This document shows positions 1 to 11,129 of a DNA stretch of 64,000 nt, in pieces. The translations under genes were made by a program, and so were the position numbers. The DNA lies in the NCBI GenBank assembly GCA_028554645.1, contig JAQOOI010000055.1, positions 1-64,000 on the forward strand, given 5' to 3'. How positions within the stretch are numbered: the first letter of the stretch is position 1; each line of letters begins with the position of its first letter. Under the pieces are notes generated by a model that was given only the letters and a program-made list of their open reading frames with translations, searched no databases and was not told the origin of the DNA. Origin of the DNA: Omphalotus guepiniiformis. Lineage: Eukaryota; Basidiomycota; Agaricomycetes; Agaricales; Omphalotaceae.

Positions 1-1
1 C

Positions 2-564
2 GAGCTCTCGATGGAGTCCGTACGCTTTCCACGACTCGCCCGCCACTCTCACTGGTTATATGAGGAAATACCGGGGTCCTTTATTTTTCAAATGCATCTA
101 GCCTACCTTCCGGCAGTTTTCTTGACCCCGAGCTGCACGTTCTTCGTGTTCAAGATCTGCGACAGCAGGTATTGGAACGTGAACTTGATGGCAATAAGGA
201 GTGTCTCGAGCAAGGTATTCGTGTGCTAGAAAAAGCGGTACGATTAGCATCTGTATATCCTGGAGATATCTGCATATCCAACCCTCTTACTACCCCGGGA
301 CAAACCATGTTTCAGCTGCGTGATGGGATGACTTTAGACTTTCAAATGTCATGGTTAGTGGCTATTGAGATCTGATGTATCCCATGATCTACATCTAACC
401 ATTCGGTTCATACACTGCAGATTGACGAAACCACAGAGCCACATCACCAGGTTCCTGATAGATTTGCGAAGGAGCAGACAATCGCGCTCCCCTTGTTGGG
501 AATGCGCGTACATGACCCCGCTGGTTGCAGGACACTCACAAGAATGGGGACGGAATCACTATGA
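2..564 (+). CDS. Hypothetical protein, possibly 5'-partial
   Basis: I do not recognise this protein. Three exons can be chained in one frame with GT-AG introns: 2-54, 102-357 and 421-564, ending in TGA. An ATG at position 11 (MESVRF) could be the start, giving about 150 residues, but the frame stays open to the window edge, so the gene may begin further left. The middle exon encodes a predicted helical, charged stretch (HVLRVQDLRQQVLERELDGN) that could be a short coiled coil. No catalytic motif or signal peptide was seen. Open frame across both splice junctions is the only evidence for coding. Confidence 0.4.
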
Positions 565-1868
565 AGGTGGCTCACCATCAGCAGAGATCATCTCTGAGAA
601 AGGTTATTTTCTAGACAAGATTTGATGTAGATGTGACAAAACAGTGAGAGTGGAAAAGGGCTCATGTATATACGGCCGTTCCAGTTTCGGGAGTTCACAA
701 ATAAATTTTGACTTTGTGTGTGGGTGTGTGGGCAGATATGAGTATTGAAAACGTGGATCCGATGCTCGGCTAGATTGGGCGAATGAGCAGCCCTGGTGAA
801 GCATTCATTGATGACGAAGATGTTTATCAATCCAACGGGCCACTCGAAAAGTCATTGGCCAGTACCGGGACGTTCAACCTGGATGCACCAGTTCAGAAAC
901 TGCCGTGCGTCTCTGGAATAGGTCCTCAAAGAAGATTTGTCCGAAAATGTGGAATTCGTAAAAGCTTTCGCAAATTCAAGTTGATCAGCATTAATTACAA
1001 ATTGTTGAGAATTACGCTGCCAATCGTGATCGCCGCTCCTATTCGTTGGGGTTAAAGCAGTGGTGAACTCAAATTTTCTATTATCATCGACCTATCATTT
1101 CATTTCACCATCCCTATACTTAGCGGTCACAGCAGTACCGCACGCTCAGAAGGGAGTTCTAGGGTTAGATCTTGAAATCCTGAATTCTGGGGCGTACGTG
1201 GGAACTATCCCTAGACTGTGGACAAACTTTTCAACTGATAACAAACTACTAGCTGGACATTACCGACCATTATTTCTCGTCCCAAAGCCGACAAGTTAGA
1301 GGCTGTGCTTTTTGCGTTATCCCTTTCTGGATTGAGGTCGAGCTCTGTATTGTGTAGGCAGATACGCCCGTTACACGGTCGGCGGCGAAACACAGACAAG
1401 GTCAACGGAACACCTTTGAAGCTGTATCACTTGCATCTTGAACATACTCCATCAAGAAAACCATACGACTGCTTCTTCTCCAACACTGGAGACGAAAGGC
1501 GGCATCAATTGCCAACCGCCGTAATTACAGACGAACTTTTAGGGTTGCTTCTTGCGCCGCGCAGTAGTAGGGCCGAAGTAACGTCGGATCTCATCACCGC
1601 ACGACTCATACGTAGATAAAAACAAATATCCATGTATGACATGCTCTCTTGTGCTACAGACACACTACGACTTACAGGGATAGGCTAGCTGAGCGAATTC
1701 AATTACAGTGGACCAGTTTCTATTCATTCCAGCAACATGCAGGTCAAAGGAAGCACTAGCAAGCAACAACAAAAGCGAGAAAAAATGCGAAAGAGACCAG
1801 GGTCCAGCATCAAGCATCGGCGATGAGGGCGTCCGTCATACGACCGTTGACATGGGAAAGAAGCAGCA
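565..1868. other. Intergenic stretch without a convincing gene
   Basis: No gene could be supported here. The plus-strand frames at 783-1055 (90 codons from an ATG) and 1305-1619 (104 codons) stay open but show no recognisable domain and no clean splice partners. The segment also holds the downstream flank of the HOP1-like gene, which ends at 1869 on the other strand. A GT-repeat tract lies near 715-732. Confidence 0.4.
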
Positions 1869-4800
1869 CTAATCCGCAAGGTCAATAGCAGGCGCAATCG
1901 AGATCTTGACTTTCTTCTTGGGCCTAAGGTCATCTTCACAGGGGTCCACCAGGGCGCTTGAGTTCGGAAATCGGGCGCGTTCCAGCTTCCAGTTCATCTT
2001 GCGTTTGTGATTGAGTTAAGTCATGACAGTTTGCGTCCGAGGGAGAGTTTTCATCAGGTAAAGGTAGAGGAGTAAGAGGCAGGTTTGGGAGCAGCAGCGG
2101 AAAACCGAGGGGTCATGTTGAGGTACTCGAGGAGCAATTTTATGAGATCTCAAGCTTGCTTTCTGCATAGCATAGTTAACCTGAGGTTAGAGTAGTTGAC
2201 TTCATCAAGGAGGCAGAGACACTACTGACCGATTGCGGAAGACCAAGAAGTCGACTCTCCACTTCGTGATCAGGATTATTAAAGTACTTTTTGTACTCTT
2301 CAGTAGATAAAACTTGACGATTAAAAAATAAATTTGGGCTTTTGCATGTTCTTTCGGGGCTTCTGCTTGGTCTTGCCTTTGTTCTTCGCAGTACGCGTCC
2401 TTGTCTGGACAAATCCGGCATCGTCTAGAGCAATCTCTTGTTCTACAATAAAGCCTGCGAGGGACGAGGGGCTTCAAGGCATTGAATCCAAGTCAAAAGA
2501 CCATGCTTACCTTCATTCTCAAGTCTCTTGAAAAGCTGCCGAGCCAGTGCATTATCGCAGCCTGAATGGGCACATCAAAGGCCCAGATGAACACACGCAG
2601 GCAAATCAGAAGAGAGTCATGTCCATACCCATAGCCTTAGCAAACTCCGCCGCAGTCCCTGGATTGTGCTTTTCTGCGATCTTGATAGCACGTCTGTCAA
2701 TAGAATAGGTAAGATGGTGGGCGCAAAGTCTCGAAGAGATGCCAACAACTAAAGTGCACACCTAAAGCAAAGCGAGCTCGCGGAACTTGGACATCATCGT
2801 TGGATATAGGTCTACCTTGATAAGTTCCCAAAGAAGGGTCGGCTTGGACACGACAGTCAAAGCAAACGAATACGTCCTGGTAACCTCTTATCTTTTTCTG
2901 AATGATACCTACCAAAATGTGAGTTGTACTAGGGTCGACGGAGAATCGAATGAAGGCACACCCCATGCACCTAGGCACATCAATTTAATTTTTTTTAGGC
3001 TTCCAGACCCCGCAAAACTGGAGACATACCACAGGTGATACCATCGTTCACACCCGCTTTCGCAAGCGCAGCACCCGTCTTCCATCTAGAAACCACCGGT
3101 AAAACCGTAAATTCCGCACATGAACAGCAAAAGCACGACGCACGGATACGCCACATTCACACTCGACGATTTCTTCCTTTGACTTTCTTTTTCCTCCGTT
3201 TACGCACAGTGGAAGATTCAATTGAATGCATGACAATCTCGTCTGCAGATCCGTTCGTGTGAGACCCGAATGACTCGATTGTATCAGCAGTCCTGAGTGT
3301 CTCCACACGCTTACAATTTGCGTCCTCCAGATCTGAGTATTAAATGGGCGAGCTTAATGAAAATCGTATAAGAAAAAACAGATCACCCCGAAACCTAACA
3401 TTTCTGAGTCGCCTTGTGGTGAATTGTCAAGTGCTAGCCTCTTCATCATTTCAGGGTCAAAGTCTTTTCCTAGCGAAGCTATCGATGATTCAGGCGACAG
3501 GATCCGAGGCCGAACTGTTGTTGGTCGCATCGCCGGAGTTGGCGTACACAGAACACTGTCCGCATCATCGCCCATTTTAAAGTCAGGACTCGATTGACGT
3601 GGTGTATCTTCAACCAGTACTTGGGTCTCTTCAACAGGTTGCGTCAATGTAATATCCGAGGACTCGACAGCCTTCCTCGTCCTCGTAATCTATCGAATTT
3701 GTGAGAACCTCTCTCCAACGAGGGAACAGCGAGCCAAAGCTCACCATGTCTTTGAGATTCGTTGGCACTGACTGCGAGGAGCCACAGAAGTGAACCTCCG
3801 CGCCAGATGTGTCCATCTCAATCGAGATGGGCTCTATTTGATGTTCCGTGTTTCTCAGGCCAATTGGCACTATAGGACGGGGGACGTACGACCCATCAGT
3901 CTGCCTAACATAGTCTGGGTCTATATCTGCATCTGCATCTGCATCCTCGTCTTGTTCAGGAGCATCGGCTGCCCAGACGACATTACGCCTCTGAGCGTCC
4001 TCCATTTGCTTGGCAGATTGTTCAGCACGATGCGTGGCCTCTTCGATTGGTGTCAACCTCGGGGGAGCACCATTCGTGGTGCCTGCGAAAGGTGCATTCT
4101 CGTGCTCGGTGGAAGACGGGAGATAGGTAGCTATGGAGCTCACGGACACATCAACTCTATGACAAAACTGTAGTCAATGCATGTAGGAGCACCAACGGCC
4201 TTCGCACTCACGAGTGGTGTCCGGAATTGACCTTGCCGACGCTCCATGTATCTGGCAATTCATCAAAATCGTGTGTGGTGAAATACCACTTGTCTCTCTC
4301 GTAATCCCCGGCCTTGAAGTGTGGTGGCTCGTATTCTGGTGGCGTATCATCAGTGTAGAAAATCTTGAAAGATGCGAAACGACGTTCTGCAAGAAATCCA
4401 TATATACAGGGAAAGCGTTCAAAGCAAGAAAAAAGGCGTACTTGGTAGAACATCCATCTGCGTCATTGACGTTATGAGTGTTTTGAGCAAGGTCTATAAC
4501 GTTCATTTGTTCAAAGTCGTGAAATGTATCGACTAGATTGGAACAATCACCTTGACGCTCCTTTTCACATCTTTCAGCGTCGGAATCTTGCCTCGCTTCG
4601 CTGCCTCTGCTGCAGGATCTTGGTCACCTCGATGACCGCGTAATGACATCTTCTTGAGTCCATCCCCAAGGCTCATTATTGGTATAGTCGTGTCTGTTCC
4701 TTCGATAGTGTGGTACTACAAAGCGGCCAGTTCAGCGAAGAGTTCCTAGGTACACGAAAGAGGGATACTGACGTTGAAATTGAAAGTGTAAGCCTCCACA

Positions 4801-5538
4801 ATGCTGCAGTCGAAATGCATGAGCCAGAGTGCAAGGAGCATATATGCGCACTCACTTGTTTGGATCCTTGTTGTCCTATTTCAGAGACGGTTGATGAGCA
4901 TTGCTCCAGCTAGAATCCAGGAAAGATACGATAACACGAAGCTTACAAGATAAATTGCGAAAATGAAACTGCGGAGGTATTGTTTTTGCAACGCATCGAA
5001 TATTCCAAATTCCTGAGTACTCTGTTCAAATTAAGGCTCAGAGAGATGCACGTTCAGCACACCAGATAATTGAGGATCCTATCAGCTTCATCGGTATACC
5101 CTCGAGACATAGTCTACGCGGAAAAGATGAGTCGCGACGTTATAGATAGCAGCACAAAACACACCATGATCTTGAATCCATTTACATTTCTTTGATGATT
5201 GATAGGTGTGGAAAATGTCGAGCTTGATGAGGAGGAGAAGGACATGTCATCCTCAGCGGTAGTTAAATGACCTGACAGAAAAACAACACGCCATTGAAAT
5301 CTAAAGCGGATATAAGTGAACGATTCGTCACATACTCTCCGTAAAGTTATCCTGAGGTAGAAGGTCCCTAGTTACATATGATATAACGTGAATCACTGTA
5401 GCGAAAGGATAGCATACATGTGGACGAACCTCATGAAAGTTATGCATCCCCAAAACCTGCCCTCAAGAGCGTCTGCACCACGGCGACACTCTGGGCTAAG
5501 GAGATAGAGGTCTCGGTACGAACGGTTTGCTTCTGCAT
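1869..5538 (-). CDS. hop1: HOP1-like meiotic HORMA-domain protein, reading frame interrupted by homopolymer indels
   Basis: HOP1 proteins load on meiotic chromosome axes and promote interhomolog recombination. The ATG at 5538 (MQKQTVRTE) opens a HORMA domain spread over short exons: SVAVVQTLLRAG, RDLLPQDNFTES near 5345-5369, RNVNGFKIM, SRGYTDEADRILNYL, EFGIFDALQKQYLRSF, IVEAYTFNFN, TIEGTDTTIPIMSLG, then FKIFYTDDTPPEYEPPHF (about 4300-4380). An acidic, disordered linker follows (about 3370-4140). A PHD-like zinc finger comes next (VECECGVS, CCACESGCERWYHLW, CMGYHSEKDKRLP, FVCFDCRV; about 2850-3165), then a winged-helix-like tail (RAIKIAEKHNPGTAAEFAKA). A lysine-rich end (RPKKKVKISIAPAIDLAD) stops at 1869. 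Splice sites look intact. However, the conserved frame needs one base removed at seven homopolymer runs: A5452-5455 and C5448-5451 in the first exon, CC2876, AAA2830, AAA2764, A2323-2328 and G1941-1944. This is either a decaying gene or a consensus error. The family call is firm; functionality is unknown. Confidence 0.8.
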
Positions 5539-6716
5539 GTATGTAGTCGTCTATGCCAGAGTTGAATAGCCTTGAGAAATGTAGCTGAAACTTGACTGGG
5601 AGGAAGAGGGAAAGAGGCGCTCGACGCTGACGCGTAGAAAACATCACGTGTCAATCATTGAATGACCGGACCGCAGTCTTTTGAGTTCGCAGGAGTTCAG
5701 GCTGTTGGTAGTGTTCAGGACACAGAAGCTACGACGTTCAAACTGATTTGAAAGTGAACGCTGAAAGTTACTGAGGCACTCCGCTGCGGCGCTGCCTCCT
5801 GAAACGACACGGAAATCGGTTATCCGATTCGGCTGGCTCTTCTTTGACTAGACTGACGTTGATATGATTATGTTGATATGATTATGTTGAAGTAAATTTC
5901 TTGGCACGCATTGAAGTCTGTGTAATCTTACCGACAGCAGACAGTATAAGAAGAGAAGATTTTTGAGCGCGAATGTTAGACTATAAGACCTATTGAAGTT
6001 TTCAAAGAGTCGAGAGTCGACGCTAAGACTTTGCAGAAATGAGATTTGCACTGTTATCATGTCTTTAAAATGCCGAATTCGGCCATCACGAATCGCGCCC
6101 TGGTTCCATCACTGCTAATTATTTTTTTGGATTTTCCCTCCACTTGCTTTCGCCCCGACGACGAGAACCCATCTCTCTACATTCCACTCTTTCCAGCTTT
6201 GATATACAGCTTTTACCCTACACTACCGCTCATTTTAGTCATTCGCAAACGTTACTGGTATGCAGTTTATCTTTCTCAATTTGTTACAACCGCTCACTTT
6301 ACCCCCGCGATTGTCTGGTGCTTGTATAGAGGTTGTAGACAGCCTCCTGTGTACTATTCTCTCGTCTTGGGCGCCTACATCCAGGGTTTGCCTTCATTGA
6401 AGGCTTGAAGCTCACAGATAACCTTCGGATATCATATTCGGGGCGAAAGGAATCCCAAATCATTCACCTATTCAAGCCTCCATCACCATCCATATACTGG
6501 AATCACCGCAGCTGCTCTTCTGCGCTCAGAAGACTCTCTTGTCTTGATTCCTCTGAAATCTCACTGGTATGCCAATTATCTTGGTCTTGTGTCACAGAAG
6601 GGTCTAACAACCGTCTATAGTCTATACGTTTCAACCTTATCTCTATTCACGGCATCAGCACTGGATCTTCTGCATTTTCCCGAAACACTTTTCCCTCGCA
6701 TTCTCTATCCTTATTC
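5539..6716. other. Intergenic region between divergent genes
   Basis: This 1.2 kb separates the start of the HOP1-like gene (minus) from the next plus-strand gene, so it should hold both promoters. A 15-bp direct duplication (tgatatgattatgtt) sits at about 5858-5888. From 6061 to 6716 the plus strand is rich in C/T tracts, as is common upstream of fungal genes. No conserved coding frame was found. Confidence 0.4.
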
Positions 6717-7676
6717 ATGGCTGTCGAACTACTAACAGAATCACTACAAGAGGCTAAGCTCAACGTCGAAATCCCCCACCTGCCTCTTGTGAGCCCCCCT
6801 CAGTACGAATCTTCGTCTTCCCTCACCTCCTCCGTTTCGTCTTCCCCCACCGACACTACCCTCGAAAGTGCAAACAGCAGCACTTCACTGGATACTTCCG
6901 TGACTTCTGACTCCAACACCACTATTGCCCCAGGTCCAGTACCTCGGAGGTCCAAATCCTCAGGAATTCTCAAACTCGGCTCCCGTGCGCGTGCCGCTTC
7001 CCTCCCAGGCGATGCTCAACCCCAAGGATCTTCGTCAACACTGAGCGTGCGATTTGCGCCTCTTCCTGAGTTAGCACCACGGAGGCGCAAGTCCACTGTT
7101 CCGCTAGGCGTCGCAGCGAGGACCCAGATGATGCAGAGGCGAAAACGGATTGTGTATGCGCCCCCAGATGCGGATGAATACGATAGTGCTCCTATGTGGA
7201 CAGAAGAGGAATCAGAGGAACATATGAGGAGACAATTGAAGGCGAAGGAACGAGAGAAAGAACGAGCTGCAAGGAAAAAGGGAAATGAGCCAGTGGGTGA
7301 AGAGGATGATCCATTCATTACTTTGGGTCGGATTTTTAAGGACGCGTGGAAGCGAATGGCGGATAAAGGGAAGGAGAAGGAGAAGGGGAAGGAGAAAGGA
7401 CAGGATAGTGAGAAAGGGGGTAATGAGAAGGAGAGGGGTACAGGGAGAATGTCGTCGGAGGGAGAGAAGGCATCTTCCAAACATCCATCTCCGAACCTTG
7501 GAGATGTGGATATCACCTTAAGCTCTTCACCGCGTCTTTTAGATGCAGAGTCTGAGGGCAAGGTCAAGACTTCTCCTAAAGACATTGGCCAGAGCGACAT
7601 GACACGACCCGCAAGTTCGAAATCGCCTGAAGACATAGCCAATACACTGCCTAAACCCGGCAAGGAGGGAAGATAA
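6717..7676 (+). CDS. Hypothetical Ser-rich and charged protein, 319 residues
   Basis: A single-exon frame runs from ATG 6717 to a TAA at 7674-7676 and is preceded by a C/T-rich leader. Residues 1-75 are Ser/Thr-rich and likely disordered. Residues 78-135 carry several basic-hydrophobic patches (RRSKSSGILKLGSRARAASL, SVRFAPLPEL, PRRRKSTVPLGVAARTQMMQ) that look like conserved short motifs and possible kinase sites. Residues 150-245 are highly charged, with Lys/Glu runs such as KGKEKEKGKEKG that could form a long helix. No transmembrane segment, signal peptide or enzyme motif was seen. I do not recognise the family. The length and clean frame argue for a real gene, probably an intracellular protein of unknown role. 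Confidence 0.65.
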   Translation: MAVELLTESLQEAKLNVEIPHLPLVSPPQYESSSSLTSSVSSSPTDTTLESANSSTSLDTSVTSDSNTTIAPGPVPRRSKSSGILKLGSRARAASLPGDAQPQGSSSTLSVRFAPLPELAPRRRKSTVPLGVAARTQMMQRRKRIVYAPPDADEYDSAPMWTEEESEEHMRRQLKAKEREKERAARKKGNEPVGEEDDPFITLGRIFKDAWKRMADKGKEKEKGKEKGQDSEKGGNEKERGTGRMSSEGEKASSKHPSPNLGDVDITLSSSPRLLDAESEGKVKTSPKDIGQSDMTRPASSKSPEDIANTLPKPGKEGR

Positions 7677-8519
7677 CAGCACCGATTCTGTGCCATGGTG
7701 GACAGGGTGGACTTTGCAGATAACTTAGTATTTGCTTCTTATTTCTGAAGGTTGTTTCTGCTATCGAGGGTCTAAAATACATACCATGTACATACGTTGT
7801 CGGTGATTACTGACTCTATTCTTAATTACAGAGCATTCTACATATACTATCAATGATTGAATGATTCCTCTTTCAATTGCTGCTATATGCTTACGTAACC
7901 TGTATGCTCTTCTGATTCGCATTCTACGACTGACTGAGTACCCATTAATTCTTCAGGGTTTTTATCTCAATGCTCAAAATCCCGCTATAAATCTTGTTAT
8001 CGGCAATGAAGCCTTCGGTTGGTGTTGATTCACATCTTTGGCACTTACATATTTGCTGTACGCATTTCAATACTCTTGTCATGATGGAACAGGAACCAAT
8101 CACCGCCTTTGAATACTGCCCAGAGGACCTGCAGGGACCTGCCCAGAGTGCAGTACTTGCCTAACTTGACTCCTAATTTGGCAGATATACGATCGAGGAA
8201 GTTACGTTAGCAGCGCCGATTTCTTGACCAGTGCCAGACGATGTCTTATCTTCCAAGACCGTCGACGCTTGAAATAGCAGGTTGCGGTCACTAATCTACT
8301 CAGCTTTGTCTCGTATTTTCTCTTTATCATTTGTTGCTTTTTCCTCTTCATTTCCTTATCGTCGCCCGCGACGACCACCGTTGGTGCCCAGGGTTCTTTA
8401 TTCCTTTCGACGCGGCATTCATTAGCCGTACTTGTCAAACATCGCTCAGGGCACACGGAATCTTTGCTTTTCACACTTTGATTCTTTCCTCCTTTTCGCC
8501 TTTCTTGCCAGCGAGAGAA
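7677..8519. other. Intergenic region
   Basis: This stretch holds the presumed 3' end of the upstream gene and the promoter of the next plus-strand gene. A local repeat (aggacctgcagggacctgcc) lies near 8124-8143. No open frame with support was found. Confidence 0.35.
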
Positions 8520-10050
8520 ATGTCGACTTCGTGTACGACTTCGGCAACGTCGACGGCGACTGACCTTCGCACGACGAGTAGTGTCTCCACCTCCTATTCA
8601 CCAAGTGTCACTACTGCACCCGGATCCACTAGCATCATCCTCACTTCCTCGTGTGCTGAGTTTTCAACTTTGAGCGACAATAGCACGACGTGTATTAGCA
8701 GCACTACTAGTTCTAGCACAACTACTTTAGGAGGTGAGCAATGTGCTTTTTGTAGCCTTTGAAAACCCGTGAACAATTTTGTTAGGGGGAGTCACGACTA
8801 CCGAATTCCCTGTTGAAACCACAATATATGTCACGCAGACACAATACAGCACGCTCTATGGATCCTCATGTACTGTCATCAGTACCCCCCATAGTCCTGG
8901 CAGTTCACCTGTGACTACATCGTCATCGAGCACGCCCCCTCCGCCTCCGGTAGTAGTAACTAGCGCAACTACTCCGCCGCCGGTGATAGTCACTTTGACG
9001 AGTTCCAGCAGTCTTGACGGTGGAGGTGTTACTGTACAGGTAGTCACCTTCACGTCAACTCAACCACCCACTCAAGTCACCATGAATAGCAGCAACAGCG
9101 CGACCACAAGTGCTGCTGCTGCAGCGACCTCCAGTTCAAACCTTGGTGCTATTATTGGCGGTATCGTGGGAGGTATCGTCGGTATCACTGCCATCGCAGC
9201 CATCGTTTGGTTCATCATGAAACGGCGCCAAAGATGGAATGATATCCACGAAACCGATGCAGCATTGGCAGGGAACGGTCGTTCTGGCCCCAATCACTTC
9301 TCTCATATGTCTACAACGGATATCGAGCCAGAACCGAAACCTTACGAATACGGATACGTCGGTAACGCGTATACACGGCCACCAGCACAATCTCCAAACT
9401 CAGCTTCGAGTAAATCGTCCACGGTTCACCCAGCCAATGGCTCTGATAACAGAGGTTCATATCGGTCGGTGCCCTCCGGCACTGCAGCGATACATCAACA
9501 ACAATCCAACAACGCTCAACAACGCCCCATGTCTTTACACAGCGCGAGTAGCGGTGGAATTGCTCCGATTGTTCCCCCTGGGATGTCTCCCCCTCACCAA
9601 CAACGCCCCTTGTCTTCACTCAGCGTGAGCAGCGGTGGATTCGCTCCTGTATTTCCTCCTGGGATGTCTCCCCCTGGCTCACGGCCCGGTTCTTCTAATA
9701 CTAGAGGCCAAAGCGGAAATGAAGATTACTTCAATCTGCGCGCTAGCGCTGGAAGTCCGGGTAGTTTCACGGGTGAAGGACATAGATTGCAGCAGATGAG
9801 CCCTCACACGGATTTACGGTCTAGCGGTGTCATACCTGAGGATAGTACTGTTATGAGTACGGATCAACGTGGTTCAAGTTCCAAGCCTCCTCATAGCTCG
9901 AGGATGAGTACGTCTGGTGCTAGACATAGTGGCAAATCACAACCTGCTGTCTTGGCTCCCCCCGATCAAAGTGGAAGTGGTGGGAATGACAATGGTGGAA
10001 TTATGCACGATGGGCAAGAAGGTGCTCCTCCTCCTGCATATGAGGCATAA
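8520..10050 (+). CDS. Ser/Thr-rich single-pass membrane protein, Mid2-like architecture
   Basis: Two exons (8520-8733 and 8786-10050) join in frame through a 52-bp GT-AG intron and encode 492 residues. Residues 1-200 are almost pure Ser/Thr/Pro with few charges, as expected of an O-glycosylated wall-spanning stalk. A glycine-rich transmembrane helix follows (LGAIIGGIVGGIVGITAIAA, about residues 210-235). It is closed by a basic stop-transfer patch (KRRQRW), and a 250-residue disordered cytoplasmic tail ends in the PY-like sequence PPPAYEA. This layout is typical of fungal Mid2/WSC-type surface sensors, but there is no WSC cysteine domain. The chosen ATG gives no obvious cleavable signal peptide. 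The frame is open upstream to 8331, so either the helix acts as a signal anchor or the true start lies in an unseen upstream exon. The tail contains two tandem copies of a 27-residue repeat (separate entry). Confidence 0.75.
9511..9672 (+). repeat. Tandem 27-residue coding repeat, two copies
   Basis: In the tail of the surface protein two adjacent units of about 81 bp encode QQRPMSLHSASSGGIAPIVP-PGMSPPH and QQRPLSSLSVSSGGFAPVFP-PGMSPPG. The DNA copies are clearly related (caacaacgccccatgtc against caacaacgccccttgtc). Repeats of this kind often vary in number between strains. Confidence 0.75.
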
Positions 10051-11129
10051 GGCGTATTCTTTTCCGTTTGGCATTTCCCACGTTCTGTTTATTTCTACAT
10101 ATTCGACCCTTAGTCTGCACCTGCATCTCTCGCATCATCTCTTCATTTGCATCTTTACCATCTGTATTATCACACGTTTACTCGGAGACTTTTTTTCGGT
10201 CGTTTCCTTGCTCCGATATCATCCCACATTATTTTACATTCAAAAAAATAGTGGAACACATAGCATTCCTGTGTCATCGCTTCCACGACTTATGACTCAT
10301 GTTCGAGCATTCACTTAGTCTATCACATATCATAGATCATTATCTTTACTTCTGGGTCGGAATTGCTTGTTTAGTGGGACAAGTCGTCATCCATCTTACA
10401 GTTATATTTTCTGCTATATAGCTTAGCATGTTCTAGTCCGTTTCTCTCATTTGGTTTTTGGAGTATGCGTTCTTCATCTATGCATTCTATGCACTGCTGT
10501 CAATTATTGTTTGGGTTATTAGGTACAAAAAAAATACGCCCGTAGAAGTAAAAGCAATTCTTCTCACGCGTCATCAGGACAGTAAACCCAGCTTTGACCG
10601 GCCGTCACTAACGTAAACACAATGATCACTGATATCCATTCAAACTCGCAACTGGGCAATCAGAAACATTCAAAATATATTTTTTCAGTAAACGAAAAAC
10701 AAAAGTAACCATATTGAATTGTCAATGACAATACGACACATCACAAAAAAACCTCATAAAGTCCAGCTCTAAGAACAGACCCTCCTCCCCGAGGTGAAAA
10801 AGGCATCTCGGGCCTATGAATCTGGGAGGGCAGCATACCGACCAGCAAAAAGCCATACACAAATGCATATGTCTGCTGATCAGTTCAGATACGTTGGATT
10901 CTTGGTACGAATTATCAGACCATCAGAGCGCAACCACAAATGCAGTCCGAGTCTGTGACATGGACTCGGACTCGGTGCCTATGCAGACCATACGAGGCCA
11001 AATGTGATGCAAAGACCAAGCCATTTAACTGGCAATAAGGCAAGCCAATAGAGGGTTAAAGGGTTAAACAGTCCCTCTCAATAGACAGCAAATGTCAAGC
11101 AATCCAATGGCTGGATGGCACGGAAAATG
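10051..11129. other. Convergent intergenic region
   Basis: This holds the 3' flanks of the surface-protein gene and UPF1, which converge here. AT-rich stretches with short A runs (10531, 10745) are consistent with polyadenylation regions. Reading both strands gave no supported gene. Confidence 0.4.

Noticed and set aside
7016..7696. 226-codon minus-strand frame opposite the charged hypothetical gene
   Set aside because: Shadow of the Lys/Glu-rich plus-strand gene; its Phe/Ser/Leu-rich composition is the complement of GAA/AAG codons.
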